Source of the DNA: Pelobacter propionicus DSM 2379
GTDB lineage: Bacteria; Desulfobacterota; Desulfuromonadia; Geobacterales; Pseudopelobacteraceae
Direction of reading: 5' to 3'
DNA: 64,000 bases
NCBI RefSeq assembly: GCF_000015045.1
Contig: NC_008609.1
Coordinates: 1,993,501-2,057,500, forward strand
The translations under genes and the position numbers were made by a program. The notes beneath the pieces are model-generated. The model made no database searches, had not been told where the DNA came from, and saw only the letters and a program-made list of their open reading frames with translations. How positions within the stretch are numbered: the stretch's first letter is position 1; every line of letters starts with the position of its first letter. Shown here one piece after another: positions 1 through 10,121 of this stretch.

Positions 1-71
1 TAAAATGTCGGTTCAGGTCGAATTGGTATTCATACGAGCCGGTAGTACTCGCTCCCCATTTTCAACCAGAC

Positions 72-3000
72 CTACCCCCACTCCGCGCTCAGCGTCTCCG
101 CCTGGTCCAGCACCAGCTGTACCGCCTCTTCCTGCCGGTCCGGCGGATACTTGTACTTTCGCAGGATGCGCTTCACCATCAGCCGCAGCTTGGCCCGCAC
201 GCTTTCCCGCACCGACCAGTCTACGCTGATGTTCTTCCGCAGGTTCTCCGCCAGTTCATGGGCGATCTTCTTCAGTATCTCGTCACCCATCTCACGCACC
301 GCTTCCTCGTTGTTGGCCAGGGCGTCGTAGAAGGCCAACTCATCGGCATTAAGCCCCAGCTCTTCCCCCCGGTTGATGGATTCCCGAAACTTCTTGGCCA
401 TGGCGATCAACTCTTCCATGACCTGGGCGGTTTCGATGGCCCGGTTCTGGTAGCGGGCGATGACCTTGGCCAGCAGCTCCGAGAACCTGGACTGCTGGAC
501 GATGTTGGTGCTAAAGCGGGTCCTGATCTCCCCTTCCAGCAACCGCTCCAGCAGCTCCACCGCCAGGTTCCGTTCCGGCAGGTTGCGGACGTCGTTCAGA
601 AACTCGTCATCCAGGATGCCGATGTTGGGCTTGTCCAGCCCGACTGCCTGGAAAATGTCCACCACATCTTCCGATACCAGCGCCGAGCCGATGATCTGGC
701 GGATGGCCAACTCGCGTTCTTCGTCCGTGCGCCTTTGAGTGCTGATCTCCCGTTTGGTCAGCAGCACCTTGACCGCCTGGAAGAAGGCCACCTCTTCCCG
801 CACGGCCCTGGCCTCATCCAGGGTGCAACAGAGGGTGAAGGCCTTGGACATGGCCAGCGCCGTATCGCCGAAGCGCTTCTTGCCGTCCTGGAGCCCCAGC
901 ACATGGTTGGCGGTCCTGGCCAGCAGACCGTGGCCGCCGGTGAGGAAGCCGCTGTAGTCGAACTCATGCAGCATGGCCCGCAGGATGTCCAGCTTCTCCT
1001 CCAGCACCGCGTAGGCTTCGCGGGCATCGACGGTCGGTCGGCCGCGCCCCTTGCTGGCGGTGTATTCCTTGAGTGCCTGCTTCAGGTCGTTGGCGATGCC
1101 GATGTAGTCCACCACCAGCCCGCCCTGCTTGTCGCGGAAGACGCGGTTGACCCGGGCGATGGCCTGCATCAGGTTGTGCCCCTTCATCGGTTTGTCCACG
1201 TACATGGTGTGCGCGCAGGGGGCATCGAAGCCGGTCAGCCACATGTCCCGCACGATGACCAGCTTCAGGGGGTCGTCCGGGTCTTTGAAGCGCTTTTCCA
1301 GGCGCTTCTTGGTCTGCTTGGCATATATGTGCGGCCTCAGCAGCGGCTTGTCGCTGGCGGAGCCGGTCATGACGATCTTGATGGCACCCTTTTCCGGGTC
1401 TTCGTCGTGCCACTCCGGCCGCAAGGCGATGATGGCGTTGTAGAGGTGGACGCAGATGTCGCGGCTCATGGCCACCACCATGGCTTTGCCGCTCTGGGCC
1501 TGGTTACGTTCCTCGAAGTGGGCCACCAGGTCGGCCGCCACCTGTTTGATGCGCGGCTCGGCGCCGACCACCTTTTCCAAGGCCGCCCACCGGCTCTTGA
1601 GCCGGGCCTGCTGGTCGTCCTCCTCATCCTCGGCCAGTTCATCCACCTCGGCGTCGATCTCCGGCAGCACGTCTGTCTTCAGCCCCAGCTTGGCCAGGCG
1701 CGATTCGAAGTAGATCGCCACGGTGGCGCCGTCGTCGCGGGCCTGCTGCATGTCGTAGATGCTGATGTAATCGCCGAACACGGCCCGGGTGTCCCGGTCC
1801 TCCGATGATACCGGGGTGCCGGTGAAGGCCACAAAGGTGGCATTAGGCAGGGCATCCCGCAGATGCTGGGCATAGCCCACCTGATACCCCTTGGCATCCC
1901 CCTTGAACTTGGCTTCAAAGCCGTACTGGGTGCGGTGGGCCTCGTCGGCGATGACGACGATGTTGTGACGGTCGGACAGGATCGGAAAGCTGTCCTCATC
2001 CTCACCGGGCATAAACTTCTGGATGGTGGCAAAGACGATGCCGCCCGAGGGGCGGTTGGCCAGCTTGTCGCGCAGGTCCTGGCGGGTTTCTCCCTGCACC
2101 GGCTGTTCCCGCAGCAGCTCCTGGGAAAGGGAGAACACGCCGAACAGTTGCCCGTCCAGGTCGTTGCGGTCGGTGATGACAACGATGGTGGGGTTCTCCA
2201 TGGCCGCTTCGCGCATGACCCGCGCCGCGAAGCAGGTCATGGTGATGCTTTTGCCCGAGCCCTGGGTATGCCAGACCACGCCCCCCTTGCGGCTGCCGCC
2301 GGGCCGGGATGCCGCTACCACCTGGTCGATGGCCGAGCGCACCGCATGGAACTGGTGGTAGCCGGCGATCTTCTTGACCAGGGTGCCGTCATCCTCGAAC
2401 AGCACGAAGAAGCGCAGGAAGTCCAGCAGGTAGTCCGGGGCCAGTACGCCGCGCACCAGGGTCTCCAGTTCGTTGAACTGCCCCAGCGGGTCGAGCGTGA
2501 CTCCGTCGATGGTGCGCCAGGCCATGAAGCGTTCCCTGTTTGCGGAGAGAGACCCCAGGCGCGCCTCGGTGCCGTCCGAGATCACCAGGATCTCGTTGTA
2601 CTGGAAGACGTCCGGGATCTGCTCCTTGTAGGTCTGGATCTGGTCGTAGGCCTTCCAGATGTCCGCCTTCTCGTCGGCCGGGTTCTTCAGCTCCAGCAGC
2701 ACCAGCGGCAGGCCGTTGACGAACAGGACGATGTCCGGGCGGCGGGTGAATTTCGGCCCCTTGATGGAGAACTGGTTGACCGCCAGCCACTCGTTGGCGC
2801 CCGCGTCGCCAAAGTCCATCAGGCGCACGAAGTCGCCCCGCGTCTCGCCCTCCTGCTGGTACTGGACCGGCACGCCGTTGACCAGCAGTTGGTGGAAGGC
2901 ACGGTTGGCGGCCAGGAGCACCGGTGTGTCCAGGTTGAGCACCTGTTGCAGGGCGTCTTCGCGGGCCACTTGGGGAACAAGGGGATTCAGCCGGTTGATC

Positions 3001-3152
3001 GCCTCGCGCAGGCGGCCAACCAGCAGCACCTGGCTGTAGCTGCCGCGTTCCGGCTGCGGTCCATCCGGCGCGATATCCAGTCCATAACGGTAGCTATAGC
3101 CGGTATCCGCCAGCCAACCCAGGGTTTCCCGTTCCAGGTGTTCTTCGGTCAT
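72..3152 (-). CDS. hsdR: Type I restriction enzyme subunit HsdR
   Basis: Motor and nuclease subunit of a type I restriction-modification complex: ATP-driven translocation followed by cleavage of unmodified DNA. The 1026-residue length is normal for the family. Seen in order: an N-terminal PD-(D/E)xK nuclease core (RPDIVLF followed by LLELKNP, about residues 138-157), Walker A HTQGSGKS near 295, the DEAH box DEAHRTQYG near 405, motif III TGTP near 445, then the second RecA-like lobe and the helical HsdM-binding tail. The ATG has a GGAG element 6 nt upstream. It is the last gene of a minus-strand locus hsdM, hsdS-fic, RAYT, hsdR, and is separated from hsdS by the RAYT/REP insertion, so it may need its own promoter or readthrough. 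All domains look intact. Confidence 0.95.
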   Translation of the reverse strand: MTEEHLERETLGWLADTGYSYRYGLDIAPDGPQPERGSYSQVLLVGRLREAINRLNPLVPQVAREDALQQVLNLDTPVLLAANRAFHQLLVNGVPVQYQQEGETRGDFVRLMDFGDAGANEWLAVNQFSIKGPKFTRRPDIVLFVNGLPLVLLELKNPADEKADIWKAYDQIQTYKEQIPDVFQYNEILVISDGTEARLGSLSANRERFMAWRTIDGVTLDPLGQFNELETLVRGVLAPDYLLDFLRFFVLFEDDGTLVKKIAGYHQFHAVRSAIDQVVAASRPGGSRKGGVVWHTQGSGKSITMTCFAARVMREAAMENPTIVVITDRNDLDGQLFGVFSLSQELLREQPVQGETRQDLRDKLANRPSGGIVFATIQKFMPGEDEDSFPILSDRHNIVVIADEAHRTQYGFEAKFKGDAKGYQVGYAQHLRDALPNATFVAFTGTPVSSEDRDTRAVFGDYISIYDMQQARDDGATVAIYFESRLAKLGLKTDVLPEIDAEVDELAEDEEDDQQARLKSRWAALEKVVGAEPRIKQVAADLVAHFEERNQAQSGKAMVVAMSRDICVHLYNAIIALRPEWHDEDPEKGAIKIVMTGSASDKPLLRPHIYAKQTKKRLEKRFKDPDDPLKLVIVRDMWLTGFDAPCAHTMYVDKPMKGHNLMQAIARVNRVFRDKQGGLVVDYIGIANDLKQALKEYTASKGRGRPTVDAREAYAVLEEKLDILRAMLHEFDYSGFLTGGHGLLARTANHVLGLQDGKKRFGDTALAMSKAFTLCCTLDEARAVREEVAFFQAVKVLLTKREISTQRRTDEERELAIRQIIGSALVSEDVVDIFQAVGLDKPNIGILDDEFLNDVRNLPERNLAVELLERLLEGEIRTRFSTNIVQQSRFSELLAKVIARYQNRAIETAQVMEELIAMAKKFRESINRGEELGLNADELAFYDALANNEEAVREMGDEILKKIAHELAENLRKNISVDWSVRESVRAKLRLMVKRILRKYKYPPDRQEEAVQLVLDQAETLSAEWG

Positions 3153-3178
3153 GTTGTCTCCGATGGATTAAATTGCAT

Positions 3179-3260
3179 CGTTGGGGTTCACGGTACGTCC
3201 GTTCACCCCAACCTACACAGGCAGGTTTTCGTAGGTTGGGGTGAGGTACGAACCCCAACG
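3179..3260. repeat. Pair of REP-type palindromic repeats between hsdR and RAYT
   Basis: Two inverted copies of a short palindromic unit. The first (3179-3216) runs from GTTGGGGTTCACGG to CACCCCAACCTAC. The second (3231-3260) is the opposite orientation, beginning GTAGGTTGGGG and ending CCCCAACG. The same units occur at 3819-3912 and inside hsdS-fic at 4969-5062. They flank a RAYT gene, which is the usual arrangement for REP elements mobilised by that transposase. Confidence 0.85.
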
Positions 3261-3264
3261 ACTC

Positions 3265-3792
3265 TTATTCACCGAAATCCCCCGAAATTTCTAAAGACAA
3301 AGCCCCCCAATTGGCCGGCACTATCCCTGATGCTACAAAGCGGTGAATGGAGGAATACGGCCAGTCAATCGGGTTTGACACATAGCCATGTTTAACCGGA
3401 TTGAAATGGATGTAATCCACATGTCGCGTAAAATCCTCGTCATTACGAATCAGATGCTCCCAATAGCGACGTTGCCAGATGCCACGCTCACCTTTGGCGG
3501 CCCGGCTTGCACCTATCATCTCGACCTTTGCAATATTTCGGGAGAAACCTGCTTTGATAAGAGCCCACCGGGTGGGATAGTCTTTATCTCCTTCTGGCAG
3601 CGTCCAGATTGTGTGGAGATGTTCGGGCATTATTACGATTGATTCGAGGGCAAACGGATGTCGATCTTTTACCAGGCTGATGACAGAACGCAGCAGATCA
3701 ATATGATCCACGAGTGTGGCTTGGCGACGGTCAGCAAGGTTAACCGTGAAAAAATAGGTGCCACCTTCAGTTTTTACCCGCCTATAGTTCAT
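3265..3792 (-). CDS. REP-associated tyrosine transposase (RAYT)
   Basis: Y1/HUH-family single-strand transposase of 175 residues, the normal size for RAYTs. The HUH metal site is visible as MPEHLHTIW (about residue 57) and the catalytic tyrosine lies in HVDYIHFNPVKHG (about residue 125), both hallmarks of the family. Known RAYTs cut and join REP palindromes; here matching REP units lie on both sides (3179-3260 and 3819-3912) and a third copy lies 1.2 kb away inside hsdS-fic, so this enzyme is the obvious agent for that insertion. It sits between hsdS-fic and hsdR and is probably a guest in the restriction operon. The reading frame looks intact and possibly active. Confidence 0.9.
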   Translation of the reverse strand: MNYRRVKTEGGTYFFTVNLADRRQATLVDHIDLLRSVISLVKDRHPFALESIVIMPEHLHTIWTLPEGDKDYPTRWALIKAGFSRNIAKVEMIGASRAAKGERGIWQRRYWEHLIRNDEDFTRHVDYIHFNPVKHGYVSNPIDWPYSSIHRFVASGIVPANWGALSLEISGDFGE

Positions 3793-3818
3793 AGGTCATC
3801 ATCCCATGAGAGTAGTTC

Positions 3819-3912
3819 GTAGGTTGGGGGTGAGTCACAAACCCCAACGGGGTCAAGGGTGCCGACGCCGTAACGTTGGGGTTCACGGTACGTCCGTTCA
3901 CCCCAACCTACA
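3819..3912. repeat. REP-type palindromic unit of about 94 bp
   Basis: Begins GTAGGTTGGGGGTGAG and ends TTCACCCCAACCTAC, with inner CCCCAACG and CGTTGGGG arms. It is the same length and layout as the copy inside hsdS-fic at 4969-5062 and flanks the start side of the RAYT gene. Confidence 0.85.
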
Positions 3913-3961
3913 AATTTGAGGGGCGACTTGGGGGGAAAAGATAGCGCTCAAGCGGCGAAAG

Positions 3962-6337
3962 TCACTCCAGTATTTCCCAATAACCACCCTTGTCCGGCCC
4001 GACACGACGCAACCGGCCTTCGCCTTGCAGCTTTTGCAGATTGCGCTCGATGGAGCGTGTGGTGACGCCGATCATTTCAGCCAGCTCCGGAATAGTCATT
4101 GAACGATTCTGCCGCAGGGCCGCGACGATTTTCCCCGACGTTTTCCCCGACGTTTTCCCCGACGTTTTCCCCGACGTTTTCCCCGACGTTTTTGCGAGGG
4201 CATCGGACAAGGTATCCTGCAAGGCCAATAAAACAAACTCGATGAATACCGTCGAATCCCCTTGTTTGTCCGCATCCGCCAAGGCCTGGTAATAGCCCGC
4301 CTGGCGCACTCTGATCAGCGATTCAACCGGCAGATACGCCAGCAGCGGTTGCCATTTACTCAAAATCAGCGTCTGCCATAAACGCCCCATGCGGCCGTTG
4401 CCGTCGGCAAAGGGGTGGATGAATTCGAATTCGTAATGGAACACGCAACTGGCGATCAGGGGGTGCACCGGGTCGGTCGCCAGCCAGGCCAGCAGATCCG
4501 CCATGAGCGTGGCGACCCGTCCGGCAGGGGGCGCCATGTGGACCAATCCCCGGTCGTTGAAGACCCCCACACCGCTGCCCCGGTACGCGCCGGCTTCGTT
4601 CACCAATCCCGCCATCAGCAGGCCGTGGGCCGCCAGCAGGTCCGCTTCGCTCTGGGGTTGCCACTCGGGGAGCCGTTCGTAGGCGGTGTAGGCGTTTTTT
4701 ACCTCCTGAATCTCGCGCGGCAGACCGATCACCGCTTTCCCCTCCAGGACATCGGTCACCTGCTCGATACTTAGGGTGTTGTTTTCAATGGCCAGGGAGG
4801 CCTGGATGGTGCGGATGCGGTTGGCTCGCCGCAGTTGTGGCGACTGGGCAGATTCTACCGATATCGACCAGCGTGTCAGAAGTTCGACGATCTCCGCTAC
4901 CTGTTGCACAATCCGTGGTGTGATGGTGAAAGGTGGCTGATTATTCAAGGGGAAAACCTCATTATTTCGTAGGTTGGGGTGAGGTACGAACCCCAACGGG
5001 GTTAATGATGCCAGCGCCGAAATGTTGGGGTTCACGATACATCCGTTCCCCCCCAACCTACAAACTTCATCCGGCAAACGCAACTGGCCGGAGATCAGGC
5101 GGGGGAGCAGGGTGTCGCGGAGGGTGGCGAGGGTTTGGGCTGATTGGTGGTTCCCTGTAATCCGTTTTTGAATTGCTTGGACTACTTCAGTAAACGCAGT
5201 AGCTACCCCGTTGTTCGGTATTGCAAGATGGTAGCGACCAAGCACATCATTTTGAATGCGTTGCCGGCCACTTGTACCCGACATACTTTGAATGGCGTAA
5301 TCCCTGAATGCATGGTGGCGACACAGCAAATAGCCGAAGTATTCCGGCAGCGGCGCTTTAGGTCGAAGAACAAGAAACTCTGTCGAGCCCCAACCAATCT
5401 GTTCATCCACAAGGAAATCAACAAAAGCAGACTTCCCATTCTCCAGACAGGGTGTAATGCGGGCTAGCAATGTGTCGCCGTTTCGAAACTTTGCGCCTGA
5501 ACCCATTTCGCGTTGTATTGGGTTCTCAACACAATGGCCGCTTGTAGCCAGACTGGCCATATCCAGATAGGGTGCAATCGAGCCCTTTTTTAGTGATCGT
5601 TTTGGATTGATCTCGAACGCGTCTGCGAGGGTTGTAACCTGCCACCCCTTCGGCACCAACCCCAGTTCCGATTCCTCGAAGCAGTCGGGGAAGAGCGCGG
5701 CGGTGTCGGTGTCCATCCCTTCCGGTTCGCGCCCTTCCTGCTTGGCGCGCACGGGGTCGAAGTCCACGAACCAGGATTTGAACAGGGCTTGGGCGATGGT
5801 TTCCAGGGTGATGTTGGTTTCGCGGAGGAGGGTGATGCGGTCGTCGAGCGTAGTCAGGAAATCTGCAATGGTTACCTGCAAGCTCAAACAAGGAATTGGA
5901 AATGCAAGGTCACGCAAAACCTGAAGATTGATATTTTCCTGTACTGACCCATAAGCACGACGTTTAACATTCTCACGCATTGCGCGAAATAAATACTCGA
6001 TGTATCTTACATCTGCCTTTTCTGGATGTGCTGTAAATCCAACAACACTATCTGGAAAACAAGCAGGAAATGTTAGTAATGCCGTTTCAGCAATGTTCGC
6101 AGCAATAGTAATCGCGAGAGTGTTTTTAGGCCACAGCTTACTTTGAGCAAGCCCTGCTTCACTGTAGGTTTGTCGGTAGGTCGTAATCCTCCCACCTGCT
6201 GCGGTAACATCACCTGTTTGAATAAACGGATAAGGCCCACCGTATAAATGTGCAGCATCGCGAGGACGATGTTTAGATTTGCCCCTATCGAAGGTACCCA
6301 ATAAAGATAGTTTTTTATACGGCCACTCAGAACTCAT
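3962..6337 (-). CDS. hsdS: HsdS specificity subunit fused to a Fic/winged-helix protein
   Basis: 791-residue fused frame. Residues 1-425 are a type I specificity subunit with two target-recognition domains, each followed by its conserved helical spacer ([12 protein letters not shown] near 160; [14 protein letters not shown] near 420). Residues about 425-456 are the translation of a REP palindrome (4969-5062). Residues 457-791 are a class II Fic protein: inhibitory-helix motif SLAIEN, the AMP-transferase motif [12 protein letters not shown] (about 641-652), five KTSG repeats, and a C-terminal winged helix (about 735-790). A TTG ([11 protein letters not shown]) preceded by GAGG 8 nt upstream could start Fic separately. 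Overlaps the hsdM stop by 11 bp. Fic proteins are known neighbours in type I loci, but a fusion is unusual; whether one long or two proteins are made is not visible. Confidence 0.85.
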   Translation of the reverse strand: MSSEWPYKKLSLLGTFDRGKSKHRPRDAAHLYGGPYPFIQTGDVTAAGGRITTYRQTYSEAGLAQSKLWPKNTLAITIAANIAETALLTFPACFPDSVVGFTAHPEKADVRYIEYLFRAMRENVKRRAYGSVQENINLQVLRDLAFPIPCLSLQVTIADFLTTLDDRITLLRETNITLETIAQALFKSWFVDFDPVRAKQEGREPEGMDTDTAALFPDCFEESELGLVPKGWQVTTLADAFEINPKRSLKKGSIAPYLDMASLATSGHCVENPIQREMGSGAKFRNGDTLLARITPCLENGKSAFVDFLVDEQIGWGSTEFLVLRPKAPLPEYFGYLLCRHHAFRDYAIQSMSGTSGRQRIQNDVLGRYHLAIPNNGVATAFTEVVQAIQKRITGNHQSAQTLATLRDTLLPRLISGQLRLPDEVCRLGGNGCIVNPNISALASLTPLGFVPHPNLRNNEVFPLNNQPPFTITPRIVQQVAEIVELLTRWSISVESAQSPQLRRANRIRTIQASLAIENNTLSIEQVTDVLEGKAVIGLPREIQEVKNAYTAYERLPEWQPQSEADLLAAHGLLMAGLVNEAGAYRGSGVGVFNDRGLVHMAPPAGRVATLMADLLAWLATDPVHPLIASCVFHYEFEFIHPFADGNGRMGRLWQTLILSKWQPLLAYLPVESLIRVRQAGYYQALADADKQGDSTVFIEFVLLALQDTLSDALAKTSGKTSGKTSGKTSGKTSGKIVAALRQNRSMTIPELAEMIGVTTRSIERNLQKLQGEGRLRRVGPDKGGYWEILE
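4129..4188. repeat. Five tandem 12-bp repeats inside the Fic reading frame
   Basis: Five exact copies of TTTTCCCCGACG on the plus strand, encoding KTSG repeats on the minus strand between the Fic core and the winged helix. Because the unit is a multiple of three, copy-number change alters linker length without breaking the frame. Similar repeat linkers are known in this Fic-winged-helix family. Confidence 0.9.
4969..5062. repeat. REP-type palindromic unit inside hsdS-fic
   Basis: Same 94-bp layout as 3819-3912: starts GTAGGTTGGGGTGAGG, ends CCCCCCAACCTAC, with inner CCCCAACG and TGTTGGGG arms. Read on the minus strand it encodes about 31 residues with no similarity to HsdS or Fic and contains no stop in this frame. 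Confidence 0.85.
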
Positions 6338-7949
6338 ACCCCAGCCCTCCCAGCTTCCGGCGTATCAGCTCGTCCAGTTCCGCGCCCCTGGCCATCTGCT
6401 CGCCCAGGGTCTCGGTCAACCGCTGCATCTTCTCGGTGAATGCCTCGTCGTCGTCCTCCACCGCCTCTGCACCCACATAGCGCCCCGGCGTCAGGACATG
6501 GCCGTGCTCGGCGATTTCGGCAAGTGACACGCTGCGGCAGAAGCCGGGGATGTCCTGATAAATCCCCCCCGGCCCCCCTTTAGTAAAGGGGGGAATTGTT
6601 TCGGCCTCCCCCTTTGGCAAAGGGGGATTGAGGGGGATTTCACCATCACCACGCCACGCATGCACGGTGTCGGCGATCCTCTGAATATCCTCGTCGCTGA
6701 ACTCGATCTGCACCCGGCTGATCATGGTGCCCAGCTTGCGAGCGTCGATGAACAGCACCTCTCCCTGGCGGACGCTCTTCTGTTTGGCCAGGAACCAGAG
6801 GCAGGCCGGGATCTGGGTGTTGAAGAAGAGCTGCCCCGGCATGGCCACCATGACCTCCACCTTGTCCGCCTCCACCAGGGCGCGGCGGATCTCCCCCTCG
6901 GAGTTCTGGCTGGAGGACATGGAACCGTTGGCCAGCACGATGCCGGCCCGGCCGGTCGGTTTCAGGTGGTAGAGCATGTGCTGCAGCCAGGCGTAGTTGG
7001 CGTTCCCCTGGGGCGGCGTGCCGTACTCCCAGCGCGGGTCACCCTCCAGGCTGGGGTGCCACCAGTCGGAGACGTTGAAGGGCGGGTTGGCCAGCACGAA
7101 GTCGGCCCGCAGGTCGGGGTGCTGGTTGCGGACGAAGGTGTCGGCCGGCTCCTTGCCCAGGTTGAAGTCGATGCCGCGAATGGCCAGGTTCATGGCCGCC
7201 AGCCGCCAGGTGGTGGGGTTGGACTCCTGGCCGTAGATGGAGACATCGCCGATCCTGCCGCCGTGGGCTTCGATGAACTTTTCCGATTGGACGAACATGC
7301 CGCCGGAACCGCAGCAGGGGTCGTACACCTGGCCATGATGAGGGGCGAGAATCGCCACCAGGGTCCTGACGATGCTGGCCGGCGTGTAGAACTGGCCGCC
7401 CCGCTTCCCCTCGGCGCTGGCGAACTGGCCCAGGAAATACTCGTACACCTGCCCCAGGATGTCGCGGGCGCTCTCCCCGGTGACGCCGAAACCGATGGTG
7501 GAGACCATGTCCACCAGCTCCCCCAGCTTGCCGTCGGGGAGCTGCACGCGGGCATAGCGTTTGTCAAGGATCCCTTTCAGCTTGGGGTTTTCGGCCTCGA
7601 TCAGGGTCAGGGCGTCGTCGATGCGCTTGCCGATGTCGGGCTGCTTGGCCTGCGCCCGGATATTCTCCCAGCGCGCCGCCTCCGGCACCCAGAAGGTGTT
7701 CACCTCCCGGTAATAGTCCCGGTCCTCCAGCTCGCAGACCAGGGTTTCGTCGTCGGCATCCTGGATGTAATACTCGTCATCGGGATTGCCGAAGCGCTCC
7801 CGCAACTCAGAGCTGCGAGTCTGGAAGGTGTCGGAGATGTATTTGACGAAGATGAGGCCGAGCACGATGTGCTTGTACTCGGCGGCGTCCATGTTGGCGC
7901 GCAGCTTGTCGGCGGTGGCCCAGAGGGTCTTGATCAGCTCGGGATTCAT
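6327..7949 (-). CDS. hsdM: Type I DNA methyltransferase subunit HsdM
   Basis: N6-adenine methyltransferase subunit that modifies the HsdS target and is also needed for restriction. Seen: the helical N-terminal domain ([20 protein letters not shown]), SAM-binding motif [12 protein letters not shown] near residue 212, and catalytic NPPF near 285. I start it at the ATG at 7949 ([10 protein letters not shown]), which matches the family N-terminus; an in-frame TTG at 7988 would add 13 unrelated residues. About residues 436-463 (NPPLPKGE through [10 protein letters not shown]) are encoded by an inserted palindromic repeat; the flanking sequence resumes in frame, so the protein may still work. First gene of the locus and overlaps hsdS by 11 bp. 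Confidence 0.93.
   Translation of the reverse strand: MNPELIKTLWATADKLRANMDAAEYKHIVLGLIFVKYISDTFQTRSSELRERFGNPDDEYYIQDADDETLVCELEDRDYYREVNTFWVPEAARWENIRAQAKQPDIGKRIDDALTLIEAENPKLKGILDKRYARVQLPDGKLGELVDMVSTIGFGVTGESARDILGQVYEYFLGQFASAEGKRGGQFYTPASIVRTLVAILAPHHGQVYDPCCGSGGMFVQSEKFIEAHGGRIGDVSIYGQESNPTTWRLAAMNLAIRGIDFNLGKEPADTFVRNQHPDLRADFVLANPPFNVSDWWHPSLEGDPRWEYGTPPQGNANYAWLQHMLYHLKPTGRAGIVLANGSMSSSQNSEGEIRRALVEADKVEVMVAMPGQLFFNTQIPACLWFLAKQKSVRQGEVLFIDARKLGTMISRVQIEFSDEDIQRIADTVHAWRGDGEIPLNPPLPKGEAETIPPFTKGGPGGIYQDIPGFCRSVSLAEIAEHGHVLTPGRYVGAEAVEDDDEAFTEKMQRLTETLGEQMARGAELDELIRRKLGGLGYEF
6560..6640. repeat. Palindromic repeat inserted in frame in hsdM
   Basis: Two adjacent hairpins, CCCCCCTTTAGTAAAGGGGGG and CCCCCTTTGGCAAAGGGGG (each within 20-21 bases), bounded by AAATCCCCC on the left and GGGGGATTT on the right, which are themselves inverted. 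This is a small mobile palindromic element of the C-rich intergenic type, but here it lies within a coding frame and adds about 27 residues. Confidence 0.75.
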
Positions 7950-8122
7950 GGGGTGGCAGGCCTCCGGTGGGGTGGTGGTGCATGTCAACGGTTCACATGA
8001 GCTTTCTTACATAGCAGAAATCAGAGCAGAATAACAATGGAATGAGTATCCATTAAAAGATGGAGGGGGCTGTGGGACAACAATAGGTTGCACCAGGGGG
8101 GGCACAAAAAGCGGTTAAACAA

Positions 8123-8153
8123 AAAGGGCTACGGCAAATTGCCATAACCCTTT
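8123..8153. terminator. Bidirectional rho-independent terminator after tRNA-Ser
   Basis: Hairpin with arms AAAGGG..GGCAA and TTGCC..CCCTTT, T-rich on both outer sides. On the minus strand it directly follows the tRNA 3' end, so it is most likely the native tRNA terminator; it can also stop plus-strand transcripts. The rest of 7950-8122 shows no gene. Confidence 0.7.
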
Positions 8154-8163
8154 ATTTTTTTTG

Positions 8164-8224
8164 TGGCGGAGAGGTAGGGATTCGAACCCTAGGTACGTTT
8201 CCGTACACCTGATTTCGAGTCAGT
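8164..8224 (-). tRNA. 3' part of tRNA-Ser(CGA), integration-site duplicate
   Basis: Reading the minus strand, anticodon stem-loop CTGA-CTCGAAA-TCAG (anticodon CGA), a long variable arm GTACGGAAACGTAC, the T arm with GGTTCGAATCC and the acceptor 3' strand ending CGCCA are all recognisable. Upstream of the anticodon stem the sequence changes to AT-rich DNA with no D arm or 5' acceptor strand, so this is not a complete tRNA. This is what remains at the far end of an element that has integrated into the anticodon region of a tRNA gene, and the integrase gene lies just beyond it. Confidence 0.85.
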
Positions 8225-8360
8225 TATATTCATATTTTGAGGTTGTTTCAACCGCATTCAAGTACGCCCAATTAATCATTTTTGTCATTTAATTTCAGCT
8301 ATTTATAAATTGTGTTGTCACAAGTTGTTTCATTCGATTTCATAAAGTAAAGCCATCAGA

Positions 8361-8445
8361 GGATACGTGAGGGGATACGGAAAAAGACTGGTATATCTTG
8401 TAATGTTAGTATATTATGCTTTATAAGGATACGCTATAGGATACG
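8361..8445 (+). promoter_or_regulatory. Two pairs of GGATACG direct repeats (probable integrase/excisionase arm sites)
   Basis: GGATACG occurs at 8361, 8373, 8427 and 8439. Within each pair the spacing is 12 bp, and the pairs are 66 bp apart; the second copy of each pair is extended to GGATACGG. They lie between the tRNA core and the integrase start, the usual place for arm-type binding sites. Assignment to integrase or to the AlpA-like protein at 54.1 kb is inference. Confidence 0.65.
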
Positions 8446-8470
8446 GTAGTATATTTGAAGGGAAAATACA

Positions 8471-9754
8471 ATGGCAACCGGAACTCGTTTTACTGATAAA
8501 TTTATTATGAGTCTGAAACCGGCAGATAAGGAGTATTGGAAGAGGGAGGGGCAGGGATTCTCAATTCGTGTTTATCCTTCTGGCGAAAAAGCCTGGTATT
8601 TTATCTATACATTTGATGGGCGAAAAAAATACATGCGCTTAAAAGATGGGGGCTATCCCGACGTTTCACTGGCAGATGCAAGAGAAGCATTCGACATCGC
8701 TAAGGTTAAGTTGAAAAATGGAATCGACCCCCTCGCAGAACTCGAACAGGCAAGACTTGACCGTAAGCATACGCCGTTTGTGAAAGAGTTTGTTGACGAG
8801 TTTATCAGAATTTACTGTAAAGAGAATAATCGGGGGTGGAAAGAAATCGAACGCGCATTAAAATCAGAGATAGTTCCGAGATGGGGAAAGCGAAAACTGA
8901 CTGACATCAAACGACGAGACCTTGTCCTTGTGTTGGATGAAATCAAAGAACGAGGCGCACCTGTAATGGCAAATCGGATTCTTGCGTATACCCGCAAAAT
9001 GTTTTCGTGGGCATTAGAGCGCGCTGCTCTGGAAGTTAACCCATTTCTTATGATGAGTAGGCCGAATGATGAAACATCAAGGGAAAGGGTATTATCTGAA
9101 AAAGAGATTAAGACCTTTTGGCATAACCTCGATGAATGTAAAATGAGTGACAGCATCAAAAGAGCATTAAAGTTGATACTTGTAACGGGTCAGCGCCCTG
9201 GGGAAATTATTGGCATGCACCGTAACGAAATTGATGGTGAATGGTGGGAGATTCCTGCCGCACGTTCCAAGAACAAACAGGCGCATCGTGTTTTCCTGAC
9301 AATAACAGCTAAACAGCTAATTGGTGATGCGTCTGGATTTATTTTTGAATCACCAGCTAATCCAGCTAAACCTGACGAAACGCCTCCAAAGCCTGCCAAA
9401 CCTTATGAAGTTAGAACCATGACCCACGACATAAAGCAGAATCTTCCGCATACGCCTCACAGTAAGGTGATTGACCGTCTAAAGGTACCGCATTTTACTC
9501 CTCATGATTTGCGCCGAACTGCCGCGACTAGATGGGCAGAAATGGAGATTACCGGTGATATGATTGACCGGTTACAGAACCACATTACAAGGCAAAAGCA
9601 GGGTGTTGGCCATGTTTACAATCGTTACTCGTACGCTAGGGAAAAACAGCAGGCACTTGAAGCATGGGAGCAAAAGCTTAACAGTATCATCACCAGCATC
9701 GGATCAGACAGCGTGGTCCTGATCGACAAAGACAGCGACACAAATGCCGCGTAA
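8471..9754 (+). CDS. int: Tyrosine recombinase integrase (P4 type, DUF4102 arm-binding)
   Basis: Catalyses site-specific integration and excision of the element at tRNA-Ser. 427 residues, typical for P4-like integrases. Residues 1-90 form the DUF4102 N-terminal arm-binding domain, followed by a SAM-like core-binding domain (about 105-190) and the catalytic domain with the conserved Arg in TGQRPGE (about 242), HDLRR (His/Arg, about 345-348) and the nucleophile Tyr in the HVYNRYSYA region (about 385). All catalytic residues look present, so it is probably active. It lies 250 bp from the tRNA fragment and reads into the element. A terminator hairpin follows at 9822. Confidence 0.93.
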   Translation: MATGTRFTDKFIMSLKPADKEYWKREGQGFSIRVYPSGEKAWYFIYTFDGRKKYMRLKDGGYPDVSLADAREAFDIAKVKLKNGIDPLAELEQARLDRKHTPFVKEFVDEFIRIYCKENNRGWKEIERALKSEIVPRWGKRKLTDIKRRDLVLVLDEIKERGAPVMANRILAYTRKMFSWALERAALEVNPFLMMSRPNDETSRERVLSEKEIKTFWHNLDECKMSDSIKRALKLILVTGQRPGEIIGMHRNEIDGEWWEIPAARSKNKQAHRVFLTITAKQLIGDASGFIFESPANPAKPDETPPKPAKPYEVRTMTHDIKQNLPHTPHSKVIDRLKVPHFTPHDLRRTAATRWAEMEITGDMIDRLQNHITRQKQGVGHVYNRYSYAREKQQALEAWEQKLNSIITSIGSDSVVLIDKDSDTNAA

Positions 9755-9821
9755 ACATTTTTTATCGTAAGACGAAATGGTAATAAGGATTATGCGCAGC
9801 TGAAACCAACAATGTAGAAAC

Positions 9822-9853
9822 AAGGGGCTGCGATTCGCGGCCCTTATTTTTTT
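9822..9853 (+). terminator. Terminator downstream of integrase
   Basis: AAGGGGCTGCG - ATT - CGCGGCCCTT hairpin followed by ATTTTTTT. From here to 10121 I see no gene. Confidence 0.65.
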
Positions 9854-10121
9854 CACGCTAAAGCCCTACATGCTCATGAGCATGACTAACAAGTCCCCGC
9901 AAGACCCTCCCCTGATTTTCCGCACAATCGAAACTTAACGCCATATTTTCGATAGCTGTTACAAAAAGATATTTCGTTCTTAATCATTTTGTGAGTTCTA
10001 CATCGCCAGTTCAAAGGGCTGCAGAGCTGATCGAGCACAACACATATCCTTTCAATTTCTAAAAAATACTTGCGCGGATCATATAATGTGGTTTGTTAGA
10101 AGTTGAAATTGCATTGACATA

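Noticed and set aside
258-1808. Long plus-strand open frame (516 codons) opposite hsdR
   Set aside because: It is antisense to a complete, motif-bearing hsdR gene in GC-rich DNA; composition (Leu/Val/Gly/His-rich) is typical of a shadow frame.
6660-8000. 446-codon plus-strand frame opposite hsdM
   Set aside because: Shadow of hsdM in GC-rich DNA, no recognisable domain, no ribosome binding site.
8164-8224. Called first as a complete tRNA gene
   Set aside because: D arm and 5' acceptor strand are absent; only the anticodon arm to the 3' end is present.
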